Made by a program: the position numbers and the translations under genes. The notes beneath the pieces were generated by a model. The model was not told where the DNA came from. It searched no databases and saw nothing but the letters and a program-made list of their open reading frames with translations. This document shows positions 44,919 through 63,770 of a stretch of DNA of 64,000 bases, piece after piece. This DNA comes from Triplophysa rosa (Eukaryota; Chordata; Actinopteri; Cypriniformes; Nemacheilidae). The first letter of the stretch is position 1. Each line of letters starts with the position of its first letter. The stretch covers positions 9,201,080 to 9,265,079 of the forward strand of contig NC_079905.1 in the NCBI RefSeq assembly GCF_024868665.1, written 5' to 3'.

Positions 44919-45773
44919 CACTGCCCGTCCAAAAAAAAGTCACACACTCAAATATTTCGTTGGACCGCTTTTAGCTTTGATTACGGCACGCATTCGCCGT
45001 GGCATCGTTTCGATAAGCTTCTGCAATGTCACAATATTTATTCCCTCCCATCCAGAGTTGCATTCATTTTTCACCAAGATCTTGTATTGCCCTTACAGAA
45101 AAGACACATGAATTTCACATGTTTTTTACATGTTTTTCGCATGTGATCACATGTATACAACATGTGTTTAACATGTGCAAAAAAACACGTGTGATCACAT
45201 GTGAAATGTGTGTTTTTGGAACATTTTGGTGTGAATTCCATGTGAATTCCCACGTGAAACCCATGGGATAACATGTAAAAACCCATGGGATGACATGTGG
45301 TGACATGAAGAACATGTGATAACATGTGGAGACATGTCACATATGTTATTTCACATGTGATCACGTGTGTTTTTTGCACATGTGAATTTCGTGTCTTTTC
45401 TGTAAGGGTGAGGATGGGAGGGTCGGACCGCTGCGCAAAGTCTTCTCCAGCACATCCCAAAGATTCTTAATGGGGTTATGGTCTGGACTCTGTGGTGGCC
45501 AATCCATGTGTGAAAATGATGTCTCATGCTCCCTGAACCACTCTTTCACAATTTGAGCCCAATGAATCCTGGCATTGTCATTTTGGGATATGCCCGTGCC
45601 ATCAGGGAAGAAATAATCCATTGATGGAATAACCTGGTCATTCAGTATATTCAAGTAGTCAGCTGACCTACTTTTTTGGGCACAGAACGTTGCTGAATGT
45701 AGATCTGACCAACTGCAGCAACCCCAGATCATAGCACTGCCCAGGTGATGACTTTTATTTTGGAAGGGAAGTG
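44919..45773 (-). mobile_element. Tc1-type transposon, internally deleted, with transposase remnant
   Basis: The ends are CACTGCCCGTCCAAAAAAAA and, inverted, TTTTATTTTGGAAGGGAAGTG. TA dinucleotides flank both sides (44917-44918 and 45774-45775), as in Tc1/mariner. On the minus strand 45361-45732 encodes the C-terminal part of a Tc1 transposase ([16 protein letters not shown] with the preceding [11 protein letters not shown]). The N-terminal DNA-binding part is missing and the frame is broken by a second element at 45090-45408, so the copy is dead. Confidence 0.85.
45090..45408. mobile_element. 319-bp MITE nested in the Tc1 copy, rich in ACATGTG palindromes
   Basis: The termini CCCTTACAGAAAAGACAC and GTGTCTTTTCTGTAAGGG are a perfect 18-bp inverted repeat, with weaker pairing continuing inward for about 60 bp. 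The interior repeats ACATGTG, CACATGTG and TGATCACATG many times in both orientations. It splits the Tc1 sequence at GTATTG/TGAGGATGGG. The target duplication is unclear, perhaps TG. There is no protein. Confidence 0.8.
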
Positions 45774-45775
45774 TA

Positions 45776-46564
45776 TTTTAGGATATGTCAGTGCAAGTTG
45801 TTTTCGATCAAGATACTTCTGACATTTAAATTAGTCTGGGACTAGTCTGCCCCTAAAAGTGTCTGGCAGATTTATTATAATTTTACTACAAATACCATGG
45901 TTAAACTTATGTTATTGGGGTGAGACCATCGTAAATTTGTGGTTACTATAGTTAAACCATGGTCAATTAATCATCCCTATAGAGGCACATATGGTCTTTC
46001 TTTCATACCTTTATTAAAAATGCACATGCACACACAATCTCACAAGCTGGGGGTACAAAAGAGCCAATTGAGTATTTGGATATCTATAGTGAACTCGGCT
46101 GTGACCTAACACTTTAGACATACTTGAAATAAACAGATCAACAGAGTTGCTTTTGCAGAGACTGTCACTTCTGGAGTTTAGGTTCAAACTGTTTCTGCGT
46201 TTAAAAGCTTTTAATTCTCACATGACACTCTGGCTGTATATGTGCCTTTCTATTAAAGCTCATTTAAACTTGTGTCATTGCATTCTGTACGTTTCATAAT
46301 ATTTTTGGACACATTTGCAATGTTTGTGGTTGTGTAGTTAATGTTGTTCGATTTCAAAGCTTCATATAACACGTAAGGTTAGCTGCTAGTTCCTACTTCA
46401 AACACACGTAACGCTTAGTGCCGTAATGTAGGCCTACTCGCGCTCCTTCTTCATATATGTTTTAAAGTCATTTATTTAAACACAAATATTTAAAGGTGTG
46501 CATAAAATACATACTGTACATACATACAACCAGATTAAATGTCAACTAATCATGACCTCCTATA
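45776..46564. other. Spacer between the two Tc1 elements
   Basis: AT-rich and without recognisable genes or repeats. Confidence 0.4.
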
Positions 46565-48124
46565 CAGTGAGGGAAATAAGTATTTGATCCCCTGCTGATT
46601 TTGTAAGTTTGCCTACTTACAAACAAATGAAGGGTCTATAATTTTTATGGTGGGTTTATTTTAACTGATAGACACAGAATATTAAAAAAAATCAGGGGAA
46701 AAAAATGTTATATAAAGGTTATAAATTGATTTGCATTTCAGTCGGTGAAATAAGTATTTGATCCCCAAGCAAAACATAACTTTGTACTTTGTGGAGAAAC
46801 CCTTGTTGGCAAGCACAGAGGTCAGACATTCCTGATAGTTGGTCACCAGGTTTGCACATGTGTCCGGATACATTTAGTCCACTCCTCTGTCAATCTTTAA
46901 GGTTTCTTGGCTGTCGCTCAGCAAATTGGAGTTTTAGCCTCCTTCACAGAGGTTCTATAGGACTAGGGTCTAGAGACTGGCTAGGACATTTAATGTGCTT
47001 CTCCTTAAGCCACTATTTGGTTGTCTTGGCAATATGTTTTGCGTCTTTGTCATGTTAAAGGCTCATCCATGACCCATCTTCAGTGACCTAGTTAAGGGGA
47101 GGAGGTTCTCGTCCAAGATTTTACGGTACATGGGCCCGTCCCTCAGCCCCTCAATGCGGTGAAGTCATCCTGTATACCTGTAGCAGAGAAAAAGCCCTAA
47201 AGCAGAATGTTTCCAACACTGTGCTTCTCTGTAGACATGATGTTCTTGGGCTCATAGTCAGCATTTCTCTCCCTCCAAACACAGGAGTCCATTTTGGTCT
47301 CACAGCAGTGCCAGCACTTTCGCCAAAGCCTTTTCTGAATCATTTTTATGTTCATTGTCAAACTTAAGACGAGCCAGGCGGGCCTTCTTGGGCAGGAGGA
47401 CCTTGCGGGTGCTTCAGGATTTCAGTCTACTGTGGCATAGCGTGTTACCAATGTGTTACCAATGGTTTGCTTGCTAACTGTGTTCCCAACTGTCTTGAAA
47501 TCATTAACAGGCTTCTTCCGTGTAGTTCTGGGCTGATCTTTAACATTTCTCATGATCATCTTCACCCCATTGGGGAAATATTGCAGGGAGCTCCAGAACA
47601 AGGGCATTTGATAGTTATTTTGTATATCTTCTATTTCCAAATAATCGCACCAACAGTTGTCTCCTTCTCACCAAGCTTCTGTCTGTAGCCTATTCAAGGT
47701 TTGTGCAGGTCTCCAATCTTGTCGCTGACATCCTTTAAAACCTATTTGGTCTGGACCATGGTGTTGGAGAGGTTGAACTGGAAGATACAGATTCTGTTGG
47801 CAGGCATCTTTTATATACATAACAAGCTGATTTAGGAGTACTTTCTTAAAGTGACAGGACTAATCTGTGGTCCATATAGGCACATAACCAATCTGTGGAG
47901 CCAGAATTCTTGCTAGTTGGTTGGGGATCAAATACTTATTTCACTGACTGAAATGCAAATCAATTTATAACCTTTATATAACATTTTTTTCCCCTGATTT
48001 TTTTTTATATTCTGTGTCTATCAGTTAAAATAAACCCACCATAAAAATTATAGACCCTTCATTTGTTTGTAAGTAGGCAAACTTACAAAATCAGCAGGGG
48101 ATCAAATACTTATTTCCCTCACTG
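46565..48124 (-). mobile_element. Tc1-type transposon (1.56 kb) with long IR/DR termini and a dead transposase
   Basis: The ends CAGTGAGGGAAATAAGTATT and the inverse are flanked by TA (46563-46564 and 48125-48126). The inverted repeats run about 200 bp. Each contains an inner direct repeat of GAAATAAGTATTTGATCCCC (near 46747 on the left and 47924-47944, inverted, on the right), the IR/DR layout of Sleeping Beauty-like elements. Minus-strand fragments such as LVTNYQECLTSVLANKGFST are transposase C-terminus, but stops and frameshifts break it throughout. Confidence 0.9.
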
Positions 48125-48601
48125 TACATGTGTGGAAACAACAAGCAAGTCCATCAAACTGGTAGGATCATATACTGTATATTTAAGAAACAACACTGCT
48201 GTAAATTCCTGTCAAACGTTATAATAACATTTTGTGAAGGGTTATTTTAATATAATTTTGTGTGAAGTTAATTTCAGTCAAGTAATAGCCTATAGACTTT
48301 TATAAACAAGATACATTTAGTATCATAAAATATCTATATATACTGTATCTTACGTGTCGAGCAAAAACACAAGTGATGGTGTAAATCGTATAAATTAATA
48401 ACTGCTATCATAGCACATATGTAAAATTCTGATCAAACTTGTGACAAACAACTCCAACAAAAACGGCAGAATCTGAAAGATGAGATCAGACTCAGTTGCT
48501 ACAGACTGTGGGACATTATTTTGTTGCTACTGTAAATACTGTAAAAAGAGTTTGTTTGGTTTTTACTGTCAACCTGTGATCAGGTGAATACATAGCTTCT
48601 T

Positions 48602-54673
<6,072 letters not shown>

Positions 54674-54999
54674 CTTGAAATTTGGAGATTCAGTGGTCGC
54701 ATAATAATCATAACAATCCACCATATGCCCCATGACCATCCATCAAGCCAATTACCAAGATGTTTTTCCTCCGCTTTTCAAGCCTTCTTCTCTGCTACCA
54801 GAACAGATGGCTGGAAATATTCTGGAGTACAAAAATATCTGACACAAAACAGAACAAACAACAGATTTGTACATTTCTTTACTCAGAGCAATATACAGTA
54901 GAGGATAGGTTAAAATCTTTCTGCATACATCTTTTGCACATGATAACCATCAGTATCATATAAGCACATTTATGTGATTAGGTTTCATACCAAGTGACA

Positions 55000-55510
55000 A
55001 TCATAAAGAAATGATTTCATATTTTATTAAATCAAAAACTGAAACAGCATGATTTCTTACAAAACCTCCTTAAGATGCCATTTTGTTTCTCTTTGGAATT
55101 ATATTTATCTATTGGAGTAGAGACAATTTTTGACTCTTATACTAAATACTTGTTTTTTAATATTGGTTTATCTAGCAAAGAAACGTATATTGTTACTGTG
55201 GTCATCCCCCCAGATACCTTCTTTCAAAATTTGGATGTCTCAAATATCTGTTACTCTTGAAAAAGTCACATTTGATATTCATCAAAAATCAGATGATTTT
55301 TGGCAGATATGGACACCTCTGTGGCACTACATTAATGACCTCTCTTAACTCATTATTTTACTACATATTTATTTTATTTTCCTGCCCGATTGTATTTACT
55401 TCATTACTGTATTGTATAGTTTCCCCCCTTTTACTTTTTTCTTTTCTCATTGCACCATTGAGGCTGTACTTGTATGTTGCTGGACATTGGAGTAACCGAT
55501 GAATAAAAAA
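55000..55510 (+). mobile_element. Probable 5'-truncated LINE tail (L1-like)
   Basis: Plus-strand frames end in KSDDFWQIWTPLWHYINDLS and a stop. That Phe/Trp-rich ending followed by an AT-rich trailer and AATAAA resembles the C-terminus of fish L1 ORF2 proteins. The reading frame is broken upstream. It lies in the 5' intron region of arpp21. The call is by general resemblance only. Confidence 0.35.
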
Positions 55511-55753
55511 ACTGATTCTGTTGGCTATCAGCACTTCTTATCCAATAAACTATGATCCAAAAATGGTTTATGTGTTCTGAAAGGGTCACAGACAGCAGGG
55601 AAAATAATGCAAATAAAACATATAAATGAAAATAATAAAATGCATATGCATATAATCATACATCCTCGCATATAATCTCAATAAACAGGTTCAATTTTTC
55701 ATTTTAATTTACTTGAAATGAATAGAATATAATCAAAATATAATTTGCAAACT

Positions 55754-55806
55754 TACATTTACATTTAGTCATTTAGCAGACGCTTTTATCCAAAGCGACT
55801 TACAGT
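55754..55806 (+). repeat. Fish SINE/LINE tail box
   Basis: CATTTAGCAGACGCTTTTAT then CCAAAGCGACTTACAGT is a motif seen at several sites here: 40811-40856, 58555-58600, and inverted at 37235-37285. It is the short conserved 3' part of a dispersed teleost retroelement family. Confidence 0.6.
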
Positions 55807-56679
55807 TAAGTAACTTATGTCACTTAACCAGCTACTGTATATTTGATGCCAATTGACAAAATGTTAAATGCTCTCTCATTTGTAAATCACTTTTGATAAA
55901 AGTGTCTGCATGTTAATGAATACATTTAAATTAAATAAAGGTTAACCTGCAAAGAGAAAAAAAATAACTTGGCATGTACATTATTGCCAGCTGATTATTA
56001 TGCACGTTTCTTCAATTTTTAACAATTTCATTTAAACACTTGATATCCAATGCAATAGCAGTTACCACTAGTTTCCAGGAACATATCAAGTAGCCTATGC
56101 GTGTAGGTGCTCAGAAGTGACGAGTCAGCTTTCAAGCAAGGATTTGTATGCATATACAGTATTATGTTTAACTCCTTTCATTGCAGTGGCAGGTGCAGTA
56201 AATGATATTCTCAGAATGAAGACTCCCTGAATGGAGGGCAGACATACACGCAAGCTCTGTTTGGATAGAATGTATCCTTCATTCTTATGTCATCGCTCTT
56301 ATCAGGTTATAACTCGTCTTCATGTCTGACCACTGACTCACTTTGACCAGCGTTAAGCTATTACACACCCACAAAGATGCCGGAGTTATTGGCATCATCA
56401 AGGTCTTATCTTGGTTAACAAACAGGTGGCCTTAAAGTGAATGCAGATATGACAGAGATGTCATAACTCAGCTACAAGCCGAAGCACATTGGTATTGTTT
56501 TGCTGTCATTAACCCAACCCTTACAAAATTTTAGGTGTAGAAATCACACACTCAAAAATCAATCAAACTTTAAAACTATAGTTATATGTTTATTTTTTCT
56601 TATAGCTACTCATTTTTAGTCTCTAATACTACTAATGCAACAACAACATAACAGCAACTTTGACATGTTGGCGAGCATC

Positions 56680-56990
56680 GCGGTTACCATGGTAATTCTT
56701 GATAAGGGCAATGCGTAAAGGGCTTGCATAAAAGTTGCACGCACATACACTGAATGGCGCACGGCAGAATGAGCGTAATTAAGATCTTCGTGTAAAGATC
56801 CATTCTGTCTGGCAGGATGAAGGTGCAGCCGAGACGGGTTCGGTTTCGAGCACTCGCATTCCGGGCTCAGTCTGGCACGAGTTATATTTGGAGCGGCTGT
56901 TTGGGGACTTCAGGCTGCTGTCAGTGACGCACACGGGGACGGTGCAGCAGCAGCTGTGGTTTCTAAAAAGGAACCCAGCTCTTGCGCTAC
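56680..56990. promoter_or_regulatory. GC-rich candidate regulatory segment upstream of the arpp21 coding exons
   Basis: A GC- and CpG-enriched island within AT-rich DNA begins with GGTTACCATGGTAAT (56682-56696), a nearly perfect palindromic RFX-type X-box. It lies about 2 kb upstream of the first coding exon and inside the presumed 5' intron. Whether it is an alternative promoter or an enhancer cannot be told from sequence. Confidence 0.4.
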
Positions 56991-57470
56991 CATTCTTTAG
57001 TTGTTAACCGACACTGATCCCAAATCTGTATTAACAACGGGATCCACCTTCTTAGAAATTGCGTAAATATTTGGATTATGAGCCTCTAACAAACTGCTCC
57101 AAGCATCAAATGCACTGCTTCTGTCACTTAGACAAATTCCTTGAGTGTGTGTAAAGCACACTTGGCAATAAAGCTCGTTCTGAAATGTACAGTATGTCCT
57201 GATTTTAACACAAACTTCAAGTTGTATGGACTTCAGAATAATAACGACTATAACAATATGTAGGCTATAAAACATGTGTTGTATAAAGGCAATGTGATGT
57301 AGATCTGAGACGCACACTAAATCTATACTATTATTTAATGAGGTTAACAGTGATGTTACTGGCAAAGACAAACCTCTTACATTAAAGCACAGATTAAAAC
57401 ACATATTTGTCTAAATTTCTTCAAATTAAGAGAAAAACGCATGCGAGGCAAACGATGTTGCTTACCTGTG

Positions 57471-57665
57471 GGTAACACGACAGCGGAATAAAAAAGCAGA
57501 AATAGAAAGGTTTAAAATAGGCGGTAAAGCGTGTCAAGCATCTTCTGTTTCTGACAGCAGAGCGCGTACAGACTCACGCCACGCGCTTTCAACACTGTTA
57601 ATTAAATACGCGCGTGCACGCGTTCGCTCAGCCTCTTCCTGACACTCACGCGCGAGTACAAAAAA
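57471..57665 (-). promoter_or_regulatory. arpp21: arpp21 probable non-coding first exon and promoter
   Basis: On the minus strand CCCACAG ends at a strong donor (GTAAGCAAC, 57462-57470), preceded by a CpG-rich stretch (57530-57655). This fits a 5'UTR exon of arpp21 about 2.8 kb before its ATG. The link to the coding exons is inferred. From 54674 to 57470 no other coding exon was seen. Confidence 0.4.
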
Positions 57666-59290
57666 TAAACATCATCGTGAGGGGATAAACAAAAAAGGAG
57701 GGAGATTTCAAGTGGATTAGACGAAATTACAAAATTAAACAATGGATAATAAAAACGGTGCGATGAAAATGATATTTTTTATAACATTCAGGGATTATAG
57801 GCCTACCCAGTGCACGTATAATTGTGACCATTGTGTAAAATTTTTAACTATAAAATCATAATTGTGGGATCTTTAAACATATTTTTTTGTATTTCACAGT
57901 AGTATACCTGCAGTAATTATGTTTTCATGTGCACAATACATTTAAGTGCAGTATATTAATTCATACAATTGCTGGAAACATAACAGGTAAAATATTTGAA
58001 ACTAGTTTTATCTACAGATAAAACATAAACACGTGAACTTGTGCAAGTGCGCACCAGAGAAGCCACCAAAAACTGTAATGAGCACCTGTTAGATGAAACG
58101 CAACACACAAATGAGATGCATATACCGCAATTACACTCTACATCTGCACAGTGTCTCTCTTTATGCCATATGGCTTTGCCATTTCGCAGAAACAGAGACA
58201 TTTACCTCCACTTGAAAAAAAGCACACCCTGAAACAGACTCAGAGAGGAGTCCTCATGCTCAAGGAGCACACAGTTATTAGCTTACGGGTCTGGCCAAGC
58301 ATAAGAGGAATATTGTTTCTCGAGGTCTGTTAAAACTAAACCTTATGTTTAACATGATGGCAAAGTTAACGGTATTATTTAAAAGTGATAATTTGGCACT
58401 CTGTTTAAGGAGAAGCTACATATAACATATCCCCCCTTACACACACAGTTTGATGTGTTTTGGCTGTGTATTTATTTTGTGTGGGCTAGTGGCAAGAGCA
58501 GCTGCTACTGTGCGGAGAGGCGATATTAAAGGATTGATATGATGTCTACTGTAGATTTACATTTATTCATTTAGCAGACACTTTTATCCAAAGCGACTTA
58601 TATGCTTATGATTATACACACTTTTTGTATTTTTTAATAGATGCAGCAATGTTGTAATGCGAGTAAAGCATATAAAATATACATTAATAAAAATAACTTT
58701 TAACATAACCTATTACATAAATGTAGATGTTTAAATAACTCTTGGCTACATTCACAAGAATCTCGGATATGGACTCTTGAGGATGAGATGTCTGACTTGC
58801 ACCTGCTGGGTTAGAGCAATGGCCGACATACACTTGTTCGTAATGTTCCAGTATGTCTGGCTGCACTAAGAAGTCAATCGAGGCCAAATGGACATCAAAG
58901 CATTCTACTTAACTTGAAAGACACAAACACGCAAATAGACCTCTCTCGTGACGCTTTCTCCTACTCGTGTATCATGAGGAAAAGGCTCATCATCTCCAGG
59001 GGTCAAAAAACAAAAGAGATAACTTTGGCCTACAGTCAACAATGCTGCAAGTGTCCGTCCTTTTTGAAGACATTTATATACGTAGGCTATATACACACAC
59101 GCAGCTGTCTCCCTCAATAAATCTCTCAACATCGGCATAGGTCTTTTCCCTTACGGTAAGAAATTATGGACGGAATTTCGATCGCACCTGTTGTTTCGTC
59201 AGAACAGTTTGGGAAATAAAGCATCGACAGGAAATGAGCTTTCACCAGGCTGACCATGCACACGATGAGTTGCCTCGGTGGAACCTAAGT

Positions 59291-59583
59291 CAGTGGTGCT
59301 CAAACTGGGGGCCCCAAGATGGAATCACGGGGCCACAGATTTTGTGGCATTTTATGAAACATAGAAATTTATTATACATTTTATGCAATCAAACATCAGA
59401 AAAATAAGATCACCAACCTAAAGAATTGATGTTTCCACATTGTATAACTGAATATGTTTTTTGTTTAATAAAAAATGTAAGTTTAAGCTTATAATTCTTT
59501 ATTGGGGGGGGGGAGGAGGAGGGCGCAAAGCAATGCACCCTACGCAAAGGCGGCCTTACAACGAAAAAGTTTGAGAACCACTG
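59291..59583. mobile_element. Small hAT (Charlie-like) element
   Basis: The termini CAGTGGTGCTCAAACT and, inverted, AGTTTGAGAACCACTG match the widespread CAGTGGTTCTCAAACT hAT end. No 8-bp duplication could be matched. A poly-G run marks the interior. Confidence 0.65.
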
Positions 59584-59825
59584 TCCAGTCATTTGCTCAC
59601 CCTCATGTCATGCAAAATATGTATGATTTTCTTTTGCAGAACACAAATTATATCTTGAAGAATGTTGGTAACCAAACAACATTAGTCCCCATTGACTTAA
59701 ATTGTGTTTCGATAAACAGTTTGAGACAGTTCTCAAAATATATTTTTATGTCTTCCAAAGAAGAAACAGTGATATTCAGGTTTTGAACTATATGAGGGTG
59801 AATCAATAATGACAGAATATTTATT
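59584..59825. mobile_element. Angel-like MITE remnant
   Basis: Family words (TTTGCTCACCCTCATGTCAT, AACCAAACAACATTAGTCCC, AATAATGACAGAATATTTAT) are present. The left terminus is absent, and the right arm decays at GTGCCC. Confidence 0.5.
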
Positions 59826-60601
59826 TTTATGTGCCCAAAACGCATTCACAGATGGAAACACAAACTAGACAGTCAAAACAACAATGGATATACAGTATAT
59901 TCATGGATTGTGTTATGAGTTTAAGAAAACATGCTTACATAACCAAACCACTTTAATAGCTCAGTAAATACATTCTCCCATGCACACGCTGAAACCCCAT
60001 CCTCTTCCATCTGTATCCATGGAGACTGGGTTTCACACCACTCTTTGAGGACAAAAATAGCATTGTGATAATTATCCCATGCACAGGCACACTTGAGTTC
60101 ACGTGTGGTGACACTTAGATTTACACAGACATGCTCCCATCTATTAATCTCAACTCTATCTGCTCAGCTGTTGGATCTGGCACTGGATGAATGCAGTAAC
60201 AGCAGGAAGAGTCATTGACAATGACCAAAAATGCTCAAACGATGCTCATTTACACCCACACAGTACCATGCACAGAGATGAAATAAAGAGACAGCCTTTA
60301 ATATCAGGCAGGTTTTAATCACATGAAAACAAAAGAAACACAAATGTGAATATTTTTAGTGACACATCCATCTGTTTAACGGTTCCTTTTCCTAGGATAT
60401 GATTGTAGACTGAACATAAGGAGGTATAACCATACAACAAGGGTTACTATAAGACATAACCGCAGTTTCTACCAGCAATTAAATGATCATCATCAAGGTA
60501 AGAAATCAATTACAGCTCCTGCATTAGATTAAATGTCAGTATTCATTACAAAAATAAGATATAAGCAGTGCCAGGCAGACAGCCAGCAGCTTCACTTTGG
60601 G

Positions 60602-60606
<5 letters not shown>

Positions 60607-60634
<28 letters not shown>
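60607..60634. repeat. TG dinucleotide microsatellite
   Basis: A short pure TG run in the presumed pdcd6ip 3'UTR. Confidence 0.9.
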
Positions 60635-60638
<4 letters not shown>

Positions 60639-60866
60639 GAGAGATCAAATCTTCCCCGTGCACACCTGCTCTGTGAACCCTGGCTTTAAAACTCCACCCA
60701 TCAGACAGGAAGTGGGCCAATATTCTAAGCTCTGCCCAGAAAAGCCATACGTTAAATACAGAGTGTGAGTGCAGGGGTGTTAATGTGTAAGTTCAAAAGA
60801 AGGAGTGCTAGTATACAGGAATGAGTGTGGATGTAGTGGAGTTGCTGTCTGGGGGTAACTGCTCTA

Positions 60867-63770
60867 CTATTGGGGGTAATAGGGTTGCTGTGGTGGTTGT
60901 TGTGGATAGGGGTAGGGCTGCTGCGCAGGAGGCCCTACGGGGTATCCAGCCTGCCCCTGGGCTTGATAGGGCATGTAGGGCATATTAAACTGCCCATATG
61001 CATAGGGGTTATATGTCACTGGCATCTGGTAATACCTAGGAGGAGCAAAATGAACAATTGTATTGAAAAACGTTCCTTTGTAATATGTTTGTACATACTG
61101 TAGGTCTATAACAATTGTGACTGTATTTATTTACCCTGGGTAGCCTTGATAAGAGGGATAGGGTGGTCCTTGAGCCTGTGAGGGTCCGGTGGGTGCGACA
61201 GGTGGGGGATTCGTGCTACTAGGGGCCATTGGAGCGTTTACTGGAACTGACGTGCTGGCCGCCTGTGGGGCGATGTTTGGGGGTGGCGGCCTAGCTGGGG
61301 GCTGAGGTTTACCCTGAGGCTGCTGCGGATTCTACAACAGAAAAAAGGAAGATTATTTTGCTTTACATTATATATTTCCTCTCATTGAAGAGTCTGTTGC
61401 ACACTCACAAACACAGTCCTAGGTGCAGGGCTAGGGCCGCTTGAGGCAGGTGCAGGGGTGTTGGACTGGTAAGACGGGACGCTAAATGATGGAGCGCTTG
61501 GCTCACGTGCAATGCTTTGCTGCAGCTCCCTGTCAATCAAACACGGTTACTAAATAGTAGCCAATCACAGACCTTATTTAAACAAAAGTACAGCTGACTG
61601 TAAACAACACTGAAATACATACTTGAGCAGTTCATCTCTCTCGGTTTTGCGGGCGAAAACGATGTCGCTGCATTTATTTTGAAACTTCAGCAAGATTTCT
61701 GTCAGATCATTGTAGAACTACAAAAAGTAAGAAACATGAGTGAGTGACATCATACATTGCGTCATGTGTCCAGAACTAATATTAATACATGTGTTAATTA
61801 CCTTGGTGCCCTCTCTGATATTGGAGCTGATCTCTATGTAGCTATCATGGGCTGAGGCAAGCTTCTTCAACACATCCTCTCTGTTATTAGCCTCAGAGTT
61901 AGACTGTTTAAGTGCTGAGAACTCTTGATGGGACACCTGAGATACACACACAGAGACGGGTTAAACAATTTAGAATAAACGACTTCAAAGTAGCTTAGCA
62001 AGGAGTCAAATAAAACACGACTTTACCTGTATCTGTGACAGCAGCTCCTCCTGTCTGCGTAAATTCTGCTGGACGCGCTGTGTGTGAGAACCGTAGCGAG
62101 TGTCCAGCTCACTGGACGTCAGGACTTCCTCATTAATGGCTCCATCTTGAGCCAGTGCGGTGAGGAACTTTGTAGTCATGTCAAAGGTCACTGACTTAAT
62201 CTCTCCTTCCATCACTTCCCTTTCTCTCTTCACCTCATCCAGCTGTGCCAGCTGAGCTCTTAGCACGTTCACCACCTAATAACAGAACAACACGTGTATG
62301 AAATATTTGTTTGGTTCATATTATGACATTTAGATAGCTGAGTGAGTGCGTCTCACCTCACTGCCCTGCAGAGTTTGGGCCGGGTTGGCTGACGGTATGG
62401 CAGCACTGAGCTCACTCTCTGACTTGCAGAGCAATGCGATCATTTCACAATGTGCATTGTAACGCTCTTTCACCACCTGATCGGCCTGCACCGCCTTGTC
62501 CAGTATATTGCGATAGTTAGTTCCCTCTGCAAAGGAACAAAACGAGCGATAGATTAAACACGTGTAACCTGGCCGTGAATCTGATGTAGTAAGCTTGTGT
62601 GAATGTACCTGCTCTGAGTGGTTTATAAAGATCTCCTGATGGTGTTCTGCTCCAGCGCTGGTTAAATTTGGCTCGGAGTTCATTGTCTGTTGTTTCCTCG
62701 CCATCTAACATCTTCAAGGACTATAACAACATACAACAGTTTTGTTAATGATACAAATTGGCATGAAGATATCATATTAAAAAAAAATTTTTTACTAGTG
62801 GCAAGTAAGGACAGCAAAATTAAGTAAACTGTGACATACCCAAAAATTCTTCATACAGTGGACATGAAGTGACAAGAAGTTTGGGACAAATTATTCAGAC
62901 ACTTTGACCTGACCATGCTTTGCTTGTGTGTTTTTGTCTTTAATTGCTAATGCAACCTTTTTACACCACAAAACTAAGCATTGCTTGGTAATTAGTTGCT
63001 CTAAATTGGTATCATTTAATTGTGTACTTAAATGTAACAGCTGACAGCTATGCAACCTAATCCATTACATACCTTTCTATCAAAGTTATCTGACATAATC
63101 AAGATGAATTTGTTCTGACAGTTTAATTCAGAGTTCTTGTCATATTTTATTACCATTTTCTAAACTATAGCAAATAAACTGTGATGTGAGAAATGTTGAA
63201 GGTGTCTGAATACATTTTGGTTTTGGACTGTATAATAAGCATTAAAAAAAGAACACATTTCAGAATGTCTTTATGTTTGGTTTGTTCTTATTTTTCGTCA
63301 GTGACAGCAGGCATGGGAGTCATAATTTCATGCAAAACCCTGATGGCCCGTGTTATCACAGCATGGTTTGAGAATGATCCAGCAGTATAAAGGCATTAAC
63401 ATGATCAAATGTCACAATTTTGCTTAGTTTTAATTAATTTAGTGACCTAGAATTATATCTTGATTTTGTCATAAATTTTACATATTCACTTAATCGCCAG
63501 GACTGAATAAAAAAACAGATCTCAAATATGGAATCTTTTCGATCCTACTATAAAAACCAAGCACCACAACAGGCAGTGAATGTGCGTATCACCTCATCCA
63601 GGATCTCACGGTTTCTCGTCAGAAGCTCAGGCAGATCTTTAATCAGCTGCTCGATGCTCTGTAATCCACCCTGCTGAACTACAGCACGACTCTTCTCCAG
63701 GATGGACTGAGGGACTGCTTCCCCTGACAGATCCTCTAGCGCAGCGGGTAGATTCAGGGATGCCAACACC
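60867..63770 (-). CDS. pdcd6ip: Programmed cell death 6-interacting protein (ALIX), C-terminal part
   Basis: ALIX is an ESCRT adaptor for endosomal sorting, cytokinesis and membrane repair. Exons in the window: 63593-63770, 62609-62720, 62357-62526, 62027-62275, 61802-61936, 61623-61717, 61409-61529, 61135-61331 and 60867-61035, in phase to 474 aa. The part seen is the second half of the coiled V domain ([60 protein letters not shown]) and the whole Pro-rich tail. The tail keeps PSAP in REPSAPSF, the TSG101-binding motif, and ends in a Tyr/Pro/Gln-rich stretch (QQPYYPQ) of the type that mediates self-association. The Bro1 domain lies beyond the right edge. The 3'UTR may end at an ATTAAA (plus TTTAAT at 60297-60302). 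PDCD6IP and ARPP21 also lie near each other on human 3p22. Confidence 0.96.

Larger units (their letters stand above)
57670..60280. other. Interval between arpp21 and pdcd6ip
   Basis: No coding exon was recognised. It holds a SINE/LINE tail box at 58555-58600, a hAT-like fold-back at 59291-59583 and an Angel-like remnant at about 59584-59825. Confidence 0.5.
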
